The translations under genes were made by a program, and so were the position numbers. 64,000 nt of DNA from an uncultured Formosa sp. (lineage in GTDB: Bacteria > Bacteroidota > Bacteroidia > Flavobacteriales > Flavobacteriaceae). The stretch spans positions 3,250 through 67,249 of the forward strand of contig CABXZJ010000003.1 of the NCBI GenBank assembly GCA_902516685.1, written 5' to 3'. Below are positions 26,023-34,586 of this stretch, in pieces; the first letter of the stretch is position 1, and every line of letters starts with the position of its first letter. Below the pieces are notes generated by a model. The model was given only the letters and a program-made list of their open reading frames with translations. It was not told the origin of the DNA and did no database searches.

Positions 26023-26784
26023 CTAAATTGTTATTTCTAGTTCATCATAAGCTAAAAAAACATTTTTAGGTAATGTTTTCTCAATCGTATCGTGAAATCC
26101 CAAATGATGGCTAATATGGGTTAAATAAGCCTTTTTTGGTTTAACACAACTGATAAAATTTAAGGCTTCTTCTAAATTGAAATGCGATAAATGAGTTTCA
26201 TGACGTAGTGCATTAACAACCAAAACCTCCAAACCATATAATTTTTTTATTTCTTCCTCTGAAACGGTTTTAGCGTCAGTTATATATGCAAATTGTCTAA
26301 TTCTAAATCCAAAAACAGGAAGCTTGTGATGAAAAACTTCTACAGGAGTAATTTTTATGTCATTAATAAAAAACGAAGAGTTTTCAATAATATTAGCATC
26401 CAATGTCAATACACCAGGATATTTATTTTCTTTTTTAAAAATATATTCAAACCTTTTTTTTAACTGTTTTATGACACGCCTGTGAGTATAAATAGGAATT
26501 TTACCCTGTCTAAAATAAAATGGTCGCAAATCATCTAAACCAGCGGTATGATCACTATGTTCATGAGTAAATAATATTGCATCAATTTTATCACAATCTG
26601 TTCGCAATAGCTGTTGTCTAAAATCGGGGCCACAATCAATTAGTAAAGTTGAATCGTCACAATTTAAAAGAACAGAAACTCTAAGACGTTTATCTTTTGA
26701 ATTTTCACTTAAACAAACAGGGTGATTGCTTCCAATTATTGGAATACCTTGTGAAGTTCCGGTACCTAAAAAAGTAATTTTCAA
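26023..26784 (-). CDS. MBL-fold metallo-hydrolase (PhnP-like)
   Basis: 253 residues with the metallo-beta-lactamase fold motif THEHSDHTAGLDD (metal-binding H74, H76, D78, H79), plus the N-terminal FLGTGTSQGIP and VFHHKLPVFGF and HISHH near the C-terminus. The group includes PhnP (phosphodiesterase of phosphonate metabolism) and related cyclic-phosphate hydrolases; no phosphonate genes are near, so the substrate is open. The small membrane protein gene follows 1 base later. The promoter-like TATTTTTG on the minus strand (26809-26802) is compatible with a short leader. Confidence 0.88.
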   Translation of the reverse strand: MKITFLGTGTSQGIPIIGSNHPVCLSENSKDKRLRVSVLLNCDDSTLLIDCGPDFRQQLLRTDCDKIDAILFTHEHSDHTAGLDDLRPFYFRQGKIPIYTHRRVIKQLKKRFEYIFKKENKYPGVLTLDANIIENSSFFINDIKITPVEVFHHKLPVFGFRIRQFAYITDAKTVSEEEIKKLYGLEVLVVNALRHETHLSHFNLEEALNFISCVKPKKAYLTHISHHLGFHDTIEKTLPKNVFLAYDELEITI

Positions 26785-26820
26785 GTCAAAAATAGTTTAC
26801 ACAAAAATAATGTATTTTTT

Positions 26821-26850
26821 TTTGTGGACTTACTTAAAATTCTACCTTTG
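26821..26850 (+). promoter_or_regulatory. Strong Bacteroidota promoter
   Basis: TTTG at 26821-26824, an 18-base spacer and TACCTTTG at 26843-26850. Both elements match the -33 and -7 consensus. Transcription is expected to begin near 26857, about 23 bases before the ATG at 26880. This is the best full promoter match I found in the window. Confidence 0.7.
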
Positions 26851-26879
26851 CAGTATCTTTAAAACTTCAATTAGTAAAG

Positions 26880-28328
26880 ATGGAAATAATACTTAAAGGT
26901 GATGCTCAAATAAAAAGTGTACCTTCTTTAAAAGATAAAGCTTTAAGAATTAACCTTAACAATAACATTTACGGTACTTTCGCAGAAATTGGTGCTGGTC
27001 AAGAAACTGTTCGTCATTTTTTCCGTGCCGGTGGTGCTTCAGGAACAATAGCTAAAGCTATGTCTGCTTATGATAAGTCTTTTAGCGATGCTATTTATGG
27101 TATTGAAAATGATAAACGATATGTTACTGAAGATCGACTTAGAAAAATGTTGTCACACGAAGTAAGATTAATTGAAGATCGCATCTCTAGAGATGACAAT
27201 CCTAATAGAATGTTTTTTAGTTATGCAAATACAGTCACAACTATTGACTTTGCTAAGCGATATAAAGGGCACGGATGGGTAGGAATAAGATATCAAATTG
27301 ATCCTAAGGATCCCTACAATGAAATTATTTTACATCTTCGCTTTAAAGATAGTGATGCAAGACTTCAACAAGAGACTTTAGGTAAGTTAGGAACGAACCT
27401 TATTTATGGTGCATTTTACAAACATAATCAGCCAAAAAAATTATTACGATACTTGTATGACCATCTAAATAAAGATCAACTAGAAATTGACACAATTAAC
27501 TTTTCAGGCCCGGTATTCAAAAATATTGACAACCGACTAATGAGCTTAGAACTTGTGAAAAATGGAATGACTGACGCCGTTATGTTTGCTCCAGACGGAA
27601 ATAATGTATTACCCGCTCGTGTACTTTATAAAAAAAACATCTTAGCATTTAGAGGAAGTTTTAGACCTGTAACTAGAGTCAATGTTGATATGTACGAAAA
27701 CTCCTTTGAAATGTTTAAAAAAGAAAACAAAGTAGATGTTGAAAAAATTCAAGTTGTTTTTGAAATCACCTTATCAAACCTCAGAGCCTCAGGTGGCGAA
27801 ATTGATGAACAGGATTTTATGGATCGTGCACGTTTACTTTGCTCTCTTGGACAAACTGTTCTAATTTCAAACTTTCAAGAGTATTATAAATTAGTTGAAT
27901 ATTTTAGTTTGTACTCAAAAAAACGAATGGTGCTGTCTATGGGAGTTAATAATCTTATTGATGTTTTTGATCATAAATATTATAGTCATCTTAGTGGTGG
28001 TATTCTTGAGGCTTTTGCAAAATTATTTCACAAAGACTTAAAGGTCTATCTATACCCGATGTTGGCTGAAGATGGTTCATTAATTACAAGTGATAATTTA
28101 AAAGTCCACCCAAGGATGAAGGAATTGTATAAATTTTTTAAATACACTGGAAAGCTAATAGATATAGAAAATTACAAACCAGAAATATTAAATATTTTTT
28201 CTAGAAAGGTTTTAAAAATGATTAATTCTGGTGATGATAATTGGGAACCACTATTACCAACTATAGTCTCTGAAATGATTAGGAAACAACAGCTTTTCGG
28301 ATATCGAGAAAAAGAATTTAAAAAATAG
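26880..28328 (+). CDS. Conserved protein of unknown function (482 residues)
   Basis: A soluble protein starting MEIILKGDAQIKSVPSLKDK, with conserved-looking blocks AEIGAGQETVRHFFRAGG, TIDFAKRYKGHGWVGIRYQ, INFSGPVF, LCSLGQTVLISNF and LKVHPRMKELYKFF. I recognise the family as widespread and highly conserved in Bacteroidota, where it is often annotated as a nicotinate-nucleotide adenylyltransferase. It has none of the HxGH or ISSTxxR motifs of that enzyme family and I would not assign that function. It has no signal peptide or membrane segment. It has its own strong promoter and is followed by a convergent bcp gene. Confidence 0.6.
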   Translation: MEIILKGDAQIKSVPSLKDKALRINLNNNIYGTFAEIGAGQETVRHFFRAGGASGTIAKAMSAYDKSFSDAIYGIENDKRYVTEDRLRKMLSHEVRLIEDRISRDDNPNRMFFSYANTVTTIDFAKRYKGHGWVGIRYQIDPKDPYNEIILHLRFKDSDARLQQETLGKLGTNLIYGAFYKHNQPKKLLRYLYDHLNKDQLEIDTINFSGPVFKNIDNRLMSLELVKNGMTDAVMFAPDGNNVLPARVLYKKNILAFRGSFRPVTRVNVDMYENSFEMFKKENKVDVEKIQVVFEITLSNLRASGGEIDEQDFMDRARLLCSLGQTVLISNFQEYYKLVEYFSLYSKKRMVLSMGVNNLIDVFDHKYYSHLSGGILEAFAKLFHKDLKVYLYPMLAEDGSLITSDNLKVHPRMKELYKFFKYTGKLIDIENYKPEILNIFSRKVLKMINSGDDNWEPLLPTIVSEMIRKQQLFGYREKEFKK

Positions 28329-28341
28329 AGAAAAAATTATA

Positions 28342-28794
28342 TCACTCTAAAATTTGGTCACTATGAACTTTAGTTTTAACCTTGGTAATAATTTTTTCAA
28401 TTACTCCTTCTCCATCTATTACAAAAGTAGTTCTGAGAATACCATCGTATTCTCTACCCATAAATTTTTTAGGTCCCCATACCCCGTAAGATCTTATTAC
28501 TGATTTATCTTCATCAGCCAGTAAATCGTAAGGAAGGTTAAATTTATTTTTAAAATTAAGTTGACGCTTTACACTGTCACTACTGATGCCTAAAATAGAA
28601 TAACCGGACGATTCAAAACGGCTGTAATTATCACTTAAATTACAAGCTTCCATTGTGCAGCCTGGTGTGCTAGCTTTTGGGTAGAAAAATAGTACAAGTT
28701 TTTTTTTGCTAAAATCGGATAAATTTACAATTTTACCGTCCTGATTGGCAGTTTTAAAATCAGGTGCTTTATCGCCAACTTTTAATGTAGTCAT
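28342..28794 (-). CDS. bcp: Thioredoxin-dependent peroxiredoxin (BCP type)
   Basis: Reduces hydrogen peroxide and organic hydroperoxides with thioredoxin. 150 residues from the ATG at 28794; the longer frame to 28836 would overlap the divergent nth gene and is not homologous. Peroxidatic C46 and resolving C51 are in STPGCTMEACN, the spacing characteristic of atypical two-cysteine BCP proteins; the catalytic arginine is in GILRTTFVID. It converges with the unknown-function gene (13 bases between stops) and is divergent from nth with only 34 bases between the starts. Confidence 0.93.
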   Translation of the reverse strand: MTTLKVGDKAPDFKTANQDGKIVNLSDFSKKKLVLFFYPKASTPGCTMEACNLSDNYSRFESSGYSILGISSDSVKRQLNFKNKFNLPYDLLADEDKSVIRSYGVWGPKKFMGREYDGILRTTFVIDGEGVIEKIITKVKTKVHSDQILE

Positions 28795-28800
28795 ATTTAT

Positions 28801-28808
28801 TATATTTG
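28801..28808 (+). promoter_or_regulatory. -7 promoter element of nth
   Basis: TATATTTG on the plus strand, 20 bases before the ATG at 28829. Transcription would begin near 28814. Its upstream half would lie over the bcp start region. No good -33 box is visible. Confidence 0.5.
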
Positions 28809-28815
28809 AATTATA

Positions 28816-28823
28816 CAAAGATA
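28816..28823 (-). promoter_or_regulatory. -7 promoter element of bcp
   Basis: On the minus strand the sequence reads TATCTTTG, a match to TAnnTTTG, 21 bases before the bcp ATG at 28794. Its upstream part extends over the nth start region, so it overlaps the nth promoter head-on. Confidence 0.5.
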
Positions 28824-28828
28824 ATCTA

Positions 28829-29485
28829 ATGAACAAAAACGAAAAGGTAAATTTTGTTATAAAAACCTTAAATAATCTATATCCAGAAATCCCAATGCCA
28901 TTGGATCATAAGGATCCTTACACATTGCTTATCGCTGTGTTACTTTCAGCTCAATGTACTGATGTGCGAGTAAATAAAATTACTCCGATTCTTTTTGCAA
29001 AAGCTGATAATCCTTTTGATATGATTAAAATGTCTGTTGAGGAAATTAAGGCTATAATTCGCCCTTGCGGTTTATCCCCGATGAAAAGTAAAGGTATTCA
29101 TGGATTATCTAAGATTTTAATTGACAAATATAAAGGGAAGGTTCCAAAAAGTTTCAAAGCCTTAGAGGCGCTACCGGCGGTTGGTCATAAAACTGCTAGT
29201 GTTGTTATGTCTCAGGCATTTGGTGTGCCTGCTTTCCCAGTCGATACTCATATTCATCGTCTTATGTATCGATGGAACCTGTCAAATGGGAAAAATGTAG
29301 TTCAAACAGAAAAGGATGCAAAACGTTTATTTCCCAAAGAATTATGGAATGACCTTCACTTACAAATTATATGGTATGGCAGAGAATATTGTCAGGCCCG
29401 CGGTTGGAATCTTGAAAATGATATAATCACAAGTACAATTGGACGAAAAAATATTATAAATAAAAAGTTAACAAAACAAAAATAA
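28829..29485 (+). CDS. nth: Endonuclease III, without Fe-S cluster
   Basis: DNA glycosylase/AP lyase of base excision repair for oxidised pyrimidines. 218 residues from ATG 28829, chosen because the upstream extension overlaps bcp and its promoter. The helix-hairpin-helix LPAVGHKTASVV carries catalytic K121, and the conserved aspartate is D139 in FPVDTHIHRL. The C-terminus has a single cysteine (C188 in REYCQARGW) where classic enzymes carry four cysteines (CX6CX2CX5C) for a [4Fe-4S] cluster. The catalytic pair is intact, so it is probably active without the cluster. Confidence 0.92.
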   Translation: MNKNEKVNFVIKTLNNLYPEIPMPLDHKDPYTLLIAVLLSAQCTDVRVNKITPILFAKADNPFDMIKMSVEEIKAIIRPCGLSPMKSKGIHGLSKILIDKYKGKVPKSFKALEALPAVGHKTASVVMSQAFGVPAFPVDTHIHRLMYRWNLSNGKNVVQTEKDAKRLFPKELWNDLHLQIIWYGREYCQARGWNLENDIITSTIGRKNIINKKLTKQK

Positions 29486-29499
29486 TTGGTAATCAAAGC

Positions 29500-29649
29500 T
29501 TAGTTAACAAAAATCTCAAAATTAGACTTATCGGCAGTAATTATTTTTAAACTTTTTGAGTAATCGATTAGAAAACGAATTTTTTCTTTTCTTGGTTTTA
29601 GTTGTTCAGAATCAGAAGCGTTTTCAAAGTAAAGTTGTTCCATTCGCAT
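29500..29649 (-). CDS. Small protein downstream of ECF sigma factor (49 residues)
   Basis: Complement of 29649 to 29500 encodes 49 residues beginning MRMEQLYFENASDSEQLKPR and ending FEIFVN. It has no membrane segment or signal; the middle IRFLIDYSKSLKII is helical. It begins 56 bases after the sigma factor stop on the same strand and can be co-transcribed. I recall similar small proteins beside sigma factors in flavobacteria, so I consider it real. A start at the second methionine (29643) is equally possible. Function unknown; not long enough for a known anti-sigma fold. Confidence 0.6.
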   Translation of the reverse strand: MRMEQLYFENASDSEQLKPRKEKIRFLIDYSKSLKIITADKSNFEIFVN

Positions 29650-29705
29650 TATTAATTAATATTTCTAATGTTAACGTACAACTTTACAATTTATTTTACA
29701 TCAAT

Positions 29706-30290
29706 TTAATTAATTAAACTTATTTTGTATTTATCAATCATCTTACGAAGATTAATTAATCCATATCGCATGCGGCCTAAAGCAGTATTAATACTAACCC
29801 CAGTATTTTCTGAAATTTCTTTAAAACTCATATCCTGGTATATTCGCATTTTTATAACTATTTGTTGTTCATCTGGCAGTCTATTTAAAAGATTTCGTAA
29901 ATGCTCTGTAATTTGACTATCAACAATTTGGTGTTCTACATTTGGATCAAGGTCATAAAGAACTGAAAATATATCAAAATCCCCCTTATTTTTAAATTTT
30001 GGCATACGATTATTTTTTCTAAAATAATCTATCACCAGATTGTGAGCAATACGCATAACCCATGGAAGAAACTTACCTTGTTCATTGTAGTTACCAAGTT
30101 TTAAAGTTCTGATCACTTTGATAAAAGTATCTTGAAAAACATCTTCTGCGGCATCACGATCTTGAATTTTAGAAAAAATGAAACCATATAAGCGAGATTG
30201 ATGCCTGTAAATTAAAATAGAGAGAGCATTCTCTTCCCCTGAAATATATTTTTTTACTAAATGAGCATCGCTTGGAGATTTGGTATTCAT
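29706..30290 (-). CDS. ECF-type RNA polymerase sigma factor (RpoE-like)
   Basis: 194 residues. Region 2 is seen in AEDVFQDTFIKVIRTLKLG and LPWVMRIAHNLVIDYFRK; region 4 in RLPDEQQIVIKMRIYQDMSF and ISENTGVSINTALGRMRYGL. The spacing and the NTALGRMRYGLINLRKMI end resemble the flavobacterial RpoE-like family usually encoded near uvrA. No membrane anti-sigma gene lies beside it; the small gene at 29500-29649 follows. It is transcribed from a TATATTTG element at 30393-30386. Confidence 0.93.
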   Translation of the reverse strand: MNTKSPSDAHLVKKYISGEENALSILIYRHQSRLYGFIFSKIQDRDAAEDVFQDTFIKVIRTLKLGNYNEQGKFLPWVMRIAHNLVIDYFRKNNRMPKFKNKGDFDIFSVLYDLDPNVEHQIVDSQITEHLRNLLNRLPDEQQIVIKMRIYQDMSFKEISENTGVSINTALGRMRYGLINLRKMIDKYKISLIN

Positions 30291-30308
30291 AACATTACTT
30301 TTTTAATA

Positions 30309-30325
30309 ACACCTCAAGAAGGTGT
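30309..30325. other. Hairpin in the sigma factor leader
   Basis: ACACCT (30309-30314) and AGGTGT (30320-30325) are reverse complements with a 5-base loop. The hairpin lies 19 bases upstream of the sigma factor start in the predicted leader and could influence translation or RNA stability. Weak, six-base stem. Confidence 0.3.
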
Positions 30326-30385
30326 AAGGTTAAAATTATTTAAATGTAATGTTGTGCTATAAGCGTTTTGTTTTAAGAATTTAAT

Positions 30386-30393
30386 CAAATATA
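30386..30393 (-). promoter_or_regulatory. -7 promoter element of the ECF sigma gene
   Basis: Minus strand reads TATATTTG; a TTTG at 30418-30415 lies 21 bases upstream as a possible -33 element. The predicted leader is about 90 bases, longer than most in this window. The rest of 30291-30507 holds no gene. Confidence 0.5.
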
Positions 30394-30507
30394 AATATAT
30401 TGAATCCACATTTCCAAATTTTTTCTTTTAATTTTAATCTTAACAAGAAGTTAATCTGCTTTTTTTAAACATGCATTAATATTATCTTTAGCCCATATTT
30501 TTTATTA

Positions 30508-33300
30508 ATGTCAACTAATTTTTTTAAACTAAAACCTAAAGATTATATCTTAATAAAGGGAGCCAAATTGCATAATCTTAAAGATATTAATGTAGCCCTA
30601 CCAAGAAATAAATTAGTTGTAATAACAGGTTTGTCTGGTTCAGGAAAATCAAGTTTAGCTTTTGACACGTTATATGCTGAAGGCCAAAGGAGGTATGTAG
30701 AAAGCTTATCGAGCTATGCACGTCAATTTTTAGGTCGTTTAAGCAAACCTAAAGTTGATTATATAAAAGGAATTTCACCAGCTGTCGCAATTGAACAAAA
30801 AGTAAATTCTACCAATCCCCGATCTACTGTTGGAACTGCTACTGAAATATATGATTATATAAAATTAATTTTTGCGCGTATAGGAGTTACCTATTCTCCA
30901 ATTTCTAACTGCATTGTTAAAAAGGATACAACATCTGATGTAATTGATTATATCAAAACATTAAAAAGTAAACAAAAACTATTGCTTTTAGCACCAATAA
31001 AATTGGAAAAAAGTAGAACTCTCAAAGAAAAACTCAAAGCATTATTAAATCAGGGCTATTCAAGGGTGAAAATTAATGGAAATATAAATCGAATTGAAGA
31101 TATTATTGAAGAAGAAATTAAGGCAAAAGCTTTTAATTTGGTTATTGACCGCATAATTATTCGTCATGATAATGATTTTTACAACCGATTAGCAGATGCA
31201 ATTGAAATGGCTTTCTACGAAGGTAAGGGCGATTGCTTAATTGAAGATTTTGAAGGTTCAAAAATAAAAATATTCAGTAATAATTTCACCTTGGATGGAA
31301 TGAAATTTTTAGAGCCCAATACCCATTTATTTAGTTTCAATAATCCGTATGGTGCCTGCCCAAATTGCGAGGGCTATGGAGATATTATTGGTATTGAAAA
31401 AACATTGGTGGTTCCCCAAACTAAGCTATCCGTCTATGAAAATGCGATTTACCCTTGGAGGGGTGAAAGCATGTCATATTATAGAGATTTATTAATCAAC
31501 AACGGACACAAATTCGATTTTCCAATCCATAAACCCTATTTTCAATTAAGTAAAAAACAAAAAGAACTCATATGGGAAGGGAATGAATATTTTGAAGGTT
31601 TAAATGCCTTTTTCAAGGAACTAGAATCCAAATCATATAAAGTTCAAAATCGCGTAATGCTATCTCGTTACCGTGGAAAAACAAAGTGTCACGTTTGCTA
31701 TGGAAAACGACTGCGTAAAGAAGCTAATTATATCAAAATTTGTGGTCGGTCTATTAGCGACCTCGTAGAATTACCAATATCTGAGCTTAAGGCATTTTTT
31801 GAAAACATAGAGCTAACAAAAAATGAGAATAAAATTGCAAAACGTTTATTAAAAGAAATCCAAAATCGTATCGGTTACTTGTCCAACGTTGGTTTGGATT
31901 ACCTAACCTTAAACCGAAAGTCTAACAGCTTATCTGGAGGTGAGAGTCAACGTATCAACCTAGCAACTTCATTAGGTAGTAGTTTGGTTGGATCTATGTA
32001 TATTTTGGATGAACCCAGTATTGGACTACACTCAAAAGATACAGAACGCCTTGTAAAAGTTCTAGAAGACCTGCGAGACCTTGGCAATACTGTTATTGTG
32101 GTAGAACACGATGAAGCTATTATGAAAGCTGCTGATTACATTATTGATATTGGCCCTGAAGCGGGAAGTTGTGGTGGAAAAGTAGTAGGCGAAGGAGACT
32201 ATAAATCACTTTTGAAATTGAACACGTTAACTGCAAATTATCTAAATGGTAAACTCAAAATAGATATTCCTATGCAGCGGAGAACTTCAAAATATTCTGT
32301 AAAGATTGAAGGCGCACGTGCAAACAATCTTAAAAATATAAATGTAGAATTCCCACTCAATGTGTTTACAGTAGTCACAGGAGTTTCTGGTAGTGGGAAA
32401 AGTACATTAGTCAAAAATATATTATATCCAGCATTACAAAAAGAATTGATTGGATATGGTCAAAAGCCAGCAGAATTTTCACAAATTTCCGGTAATTACA
32501 ATAATTTGAAATTCATTGAATTTGTTGATCAAAACCCAATTGGGCGTTCATCAAGATCAAACCCAGTTACTTACATTAAAGCATATGATGATATTCGTTT
32601 ATTATTTTCTAAACAAAAATTAAGTTTAAAAAAAGACTTTCAACCTAAACACTTCTCTTTCAATGTTGACGGAGGACGTTGTCCTTCCTGCAGAGGGGAA
32701 GGTACTGTTACAATCGAAATGCAATTTATGGCAGATGTGAAATTAAAATGTGAGAGCTGCAATGGAAAACGATTTAAGGACACTATTTTGGAGGTTAAAT
32801 TTAAAGAAAAAAATATCGATGATGTACTAAAGATGACTATTGACCAAGCCTTGAATTTCTTTGAAATAAACCAATGCAAAAAAATAAAAAATAAACTTCA
32901 GCCTCTTCAAGATGTTGGCCTAGGATATGTTACATTAGGGCAAAGTTCTTCCACTCTTTCAGGGGGAGAAGCACAGAGAATCAAACTGGCGTCGTTTCTA
33001 GGAAAAGGAAGCAAAAGCGAATTAGGCTTATTTATATTTGATGAACCCTCAACAGGATTACATTTTCACGATATAAAAAAATTACTGAAGTCATTTAATG
33101 CACTTATTGATCAGGGGCATTCAATTATTGTTATTGAACACAACTTAGAACTCATTAAATCATCAGATTATATAATTGATCTAGGCCCAGAAGGAGGAGA
33201 AAATGGGGGTTATGTCATGGCGCATGGAACACCTGAGATGATATTAGATTCAAAAACTTCTTTAACTGCAAAATATCTAAATACAGTCTTAAATAAATAA
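30508..33300 (+). CDS. uvrA: Excinuclease ABC subunit A
   Basis: Damage-recognition ATPase of nucleotide excision repair, acting as a dimer with UvrB. 930 residues, normal length. Two ABC modules are seen: Walker A GLSGSGKSSLAFDTL and GVSGSGKSTLVKN, signatures LSGGESQRINLA and LSGGEAQRIKLA, with Walker B regions YILDEPSIGLH and FIFDEPSTGLH. The zinc-binding CxxC pairs are present: CPNC and CHVC in the first half, CPSC and CESC in the second. It meets the glycosyltransferase gene tail to tail with 5 bases between. Confidence 0.97.
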   Translation: MSTNFFKLKPKDYILIKGAKLHNLKDINVALPRNKLVVITGLSGSGKSSLAFDTLYAEGQRRYVESLSSYARQFLGRLSKPKVDYIKGISPAVAIEQKVNSTNPRSTVGTATEIYDYIKLIFARIGVTYSPISNCIVKKDTTSDVIDYIKTLKSKQKLLLLAPIKLEKSRTLKEKLKALLNQGYSRVKINGNINRIEDIIEEEIKAKAFNLVIDRIIIRHDNDFYNRLADAIEMAFYEGKGDCLIEDFEGSKIKIFSNNFTLDGMKFLEPNTHLFSFNNPYGACPNCEGYGDIIGIEKTLVVPQTKLSVYENAIYPWRGESMSYYRDLLINNGHKFDFPIHKPYFQLSKKQKELIWEGNEYFEGLNAFFKELESKSYKVQNRVMLSRYRGKTKCHVCYGKRLRKEANYIKICGRSISDLVELPISELKAFFENIELTKNENKIAKRLLKEIQNRIGYLSNVGLDYLTLNRKSNSLSGGESQRINLATSLGSSLVGSMYILDEPSIGLHSKDTERLVKVLEDLRDLGNTVIVVEHDEAIMKAADYIIDIGPEAGSCGGKVVGEGDYKSLLKLNTLTANYLNGKLKIDIPMQRRTSKYSVKIEGARANNLKNINVEFPLNVFTVVTGVSGSGKSTLVKNILYPALQKELIGYGQKPAEFSQISGNYNNLKFIEFVDQNPIGRSSRSNPVTYIKAYDDIRLLFSKQKLSLKKDFQPKHFSFNVDGGRCPSCRGEGTVTIEMQFMADVKLKCESCNGKRFKDTILEVKFKEKNIDDVLKMTIDQALNFFEINQCKKIKNKLQPLQDVGLGYVTLGQSSSTLSGGEAQRIKLASFLGKGSKSELGLFIFDEPSTGLHFHDIKKLLKSFNALIDQGHSIIVIEHNLELIKSSDYIIDLGPEGGENGGYVMAHGTPEMILDSKTSLTAKYLNTVLNK

Positions 33301-33305
33301 TGGTT

Positions 33306-34586
33306 TCAAAACTTTAAAATTTGAGACAATTGTTGAGTACAGTTTCGACGCGAATAGCGTTGAATTCCTCTTGGACTAACACAAAGATTATTATTTTTAT
33401 ATGCTGTAAACAGTTCTATGATTTGGCGCTTTAGGGCCTCTTTTTCATCATATTTAAAGTAATAACCCGTATTAGTTTCTTTTAAGATAGATGTGATATC
33501 TGAAGGTTGGGGTCCAATAGCGATAATTGGGCGTTGGGCGTTAACATACTCAAATAATTTCCCTGGAATAATATAGGTGGCTGCTTTGGTATTCCCCTCA
33601 AGAAGTAAAAGCACTTGAGATTTTCTTTGATACTTAGCAGCATCAAAATGGGATACCGTTTCAATGATGTCAAGATAGGGCTCTAACCCAAATGCATTTA
33701 TTGCATTTATAGCGTCTACACTGACAGTTCCAACAAGCACCAACTTAAATTTTTCTTTAAAATCTGTTAATTCGTGAATTAGCTCAGATAAAACATCCCA
33801 TAATATGGCTGGATTTCTTTGAGGTGAAAGAAACCCAATGTGAGTCAAAGTAAAATTTAGGTCTATTTTTACATTGCTAATACTAGTATCATCAAAGCCA
33901 TTGGTAATAACTGTAATAGGCTGGCTCGTCTTATTTGAAAACAATAACTTTGTTTGTGCAGATGTTACAATAATATGATCGGCCTTATTCAATACCTTTT
34001 TTTCTAAAATCAAATGTTGTTTTTGGGCATATTTGGTGAGTTTTAACTGTTGGTGGTAGTTGATATCAACCCAAGGATCTCTAAAGTCGCAAAACCATTT
34101 TATAAGGTGTTTTGCCTTCAACTGCATCCCAATCAAGTGAAGACTGTGAGGAGGTCCTGTAGTAATGATCGTATCTATCTTATTATTTGAAATATAATCT
34201 GATAAAAAATTATACGATGGCTTGACCCAAGAAATTCGTGCGTCGGGAATAAAAAAATTACCCCTAATAAAAATCAAAAAACGGTCTAAAATGCTTTGTT
34301 TTGATGCCGTTGGAATAAGCCCATTGGCATAAGCTTTGGTTTTAGTTTTGAAAAATAACTTAAAAAAACGCAAGGGTTCACGAATAGGATGTTTCAAAAT
34401 TGTTATGTTGTCGGATAGATCATCAGAAAGTGTTGAATCTAATGTTGGATAGCACGGGTTTTCAGGACAATAAACAATGGGTTCTATATCAAATTCAGGA
34501 AGATACTTTACAAATTTAAGCCAGCGCTGTACGCCAGGACCTCCTGCAGGTGGCCAATAATATGTAATAATTAATACCTTTTTCAT
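33306..34586 (-). CDS. Glycosyltransferase, GT4-like
   Basis: 426 residues. N-terminal GT-B motif TYYWPPAGGPGVQRW (glycine loop) and C-terminal region with PGKLFEYVNAQRPIIAIG, the family's donor-binding E-x7-E-like site. The start ATG at 34586 overlaps the YfhO-type gene by 4 bases (ATGA), so the pair is co-translated. The target is a cell-surface or lipid-linked glycan by context with YfhO. Sugar identity is not visible. Confidence 0.85.
   Translation of the reverse strand: MKKVLIITYYWPPAGGPGVQRWLKFVKYLPEFDIEPIVYCPENPCYPTLDSTLSDDLSDNITILKHPIREPLRFFKLFFKTKTKAYANGLIPTASKQSILDRFLIFIRGNFFIPDARISWVKPSYNFLSDYISNNKIDTIITTGPPHSLHLIGMQLKAKHLIKWFCDFRDPWVDINYHQQLKLTKYAQKQHLILEKKVLNKADHIIVTSAQTKLLFSNKTSQPITVITNGFDDTSISNVKIDLNFTLTHIGFLSPQRNPAILWDVLSELIHELTDFKEKFKLVLVGTVSVDAINAINAFGLEPYLDIIETVSHFDAAKYQRKSQVLLLLEGNTKAATYIIPGKLFEYVNAQRPIIAIGPQPSDITSILKETNTGYYFKYDEKEALKRQIIELFTAYKNNNLCVSPRGIQRYSRRNCTQQLSQILKF

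Noticed and set aside
26880..28328. Nicotinate-nucleotide adenylyltransferase
   Set aside because: No HxGH or other nucleotidyltransferase signature is visible.
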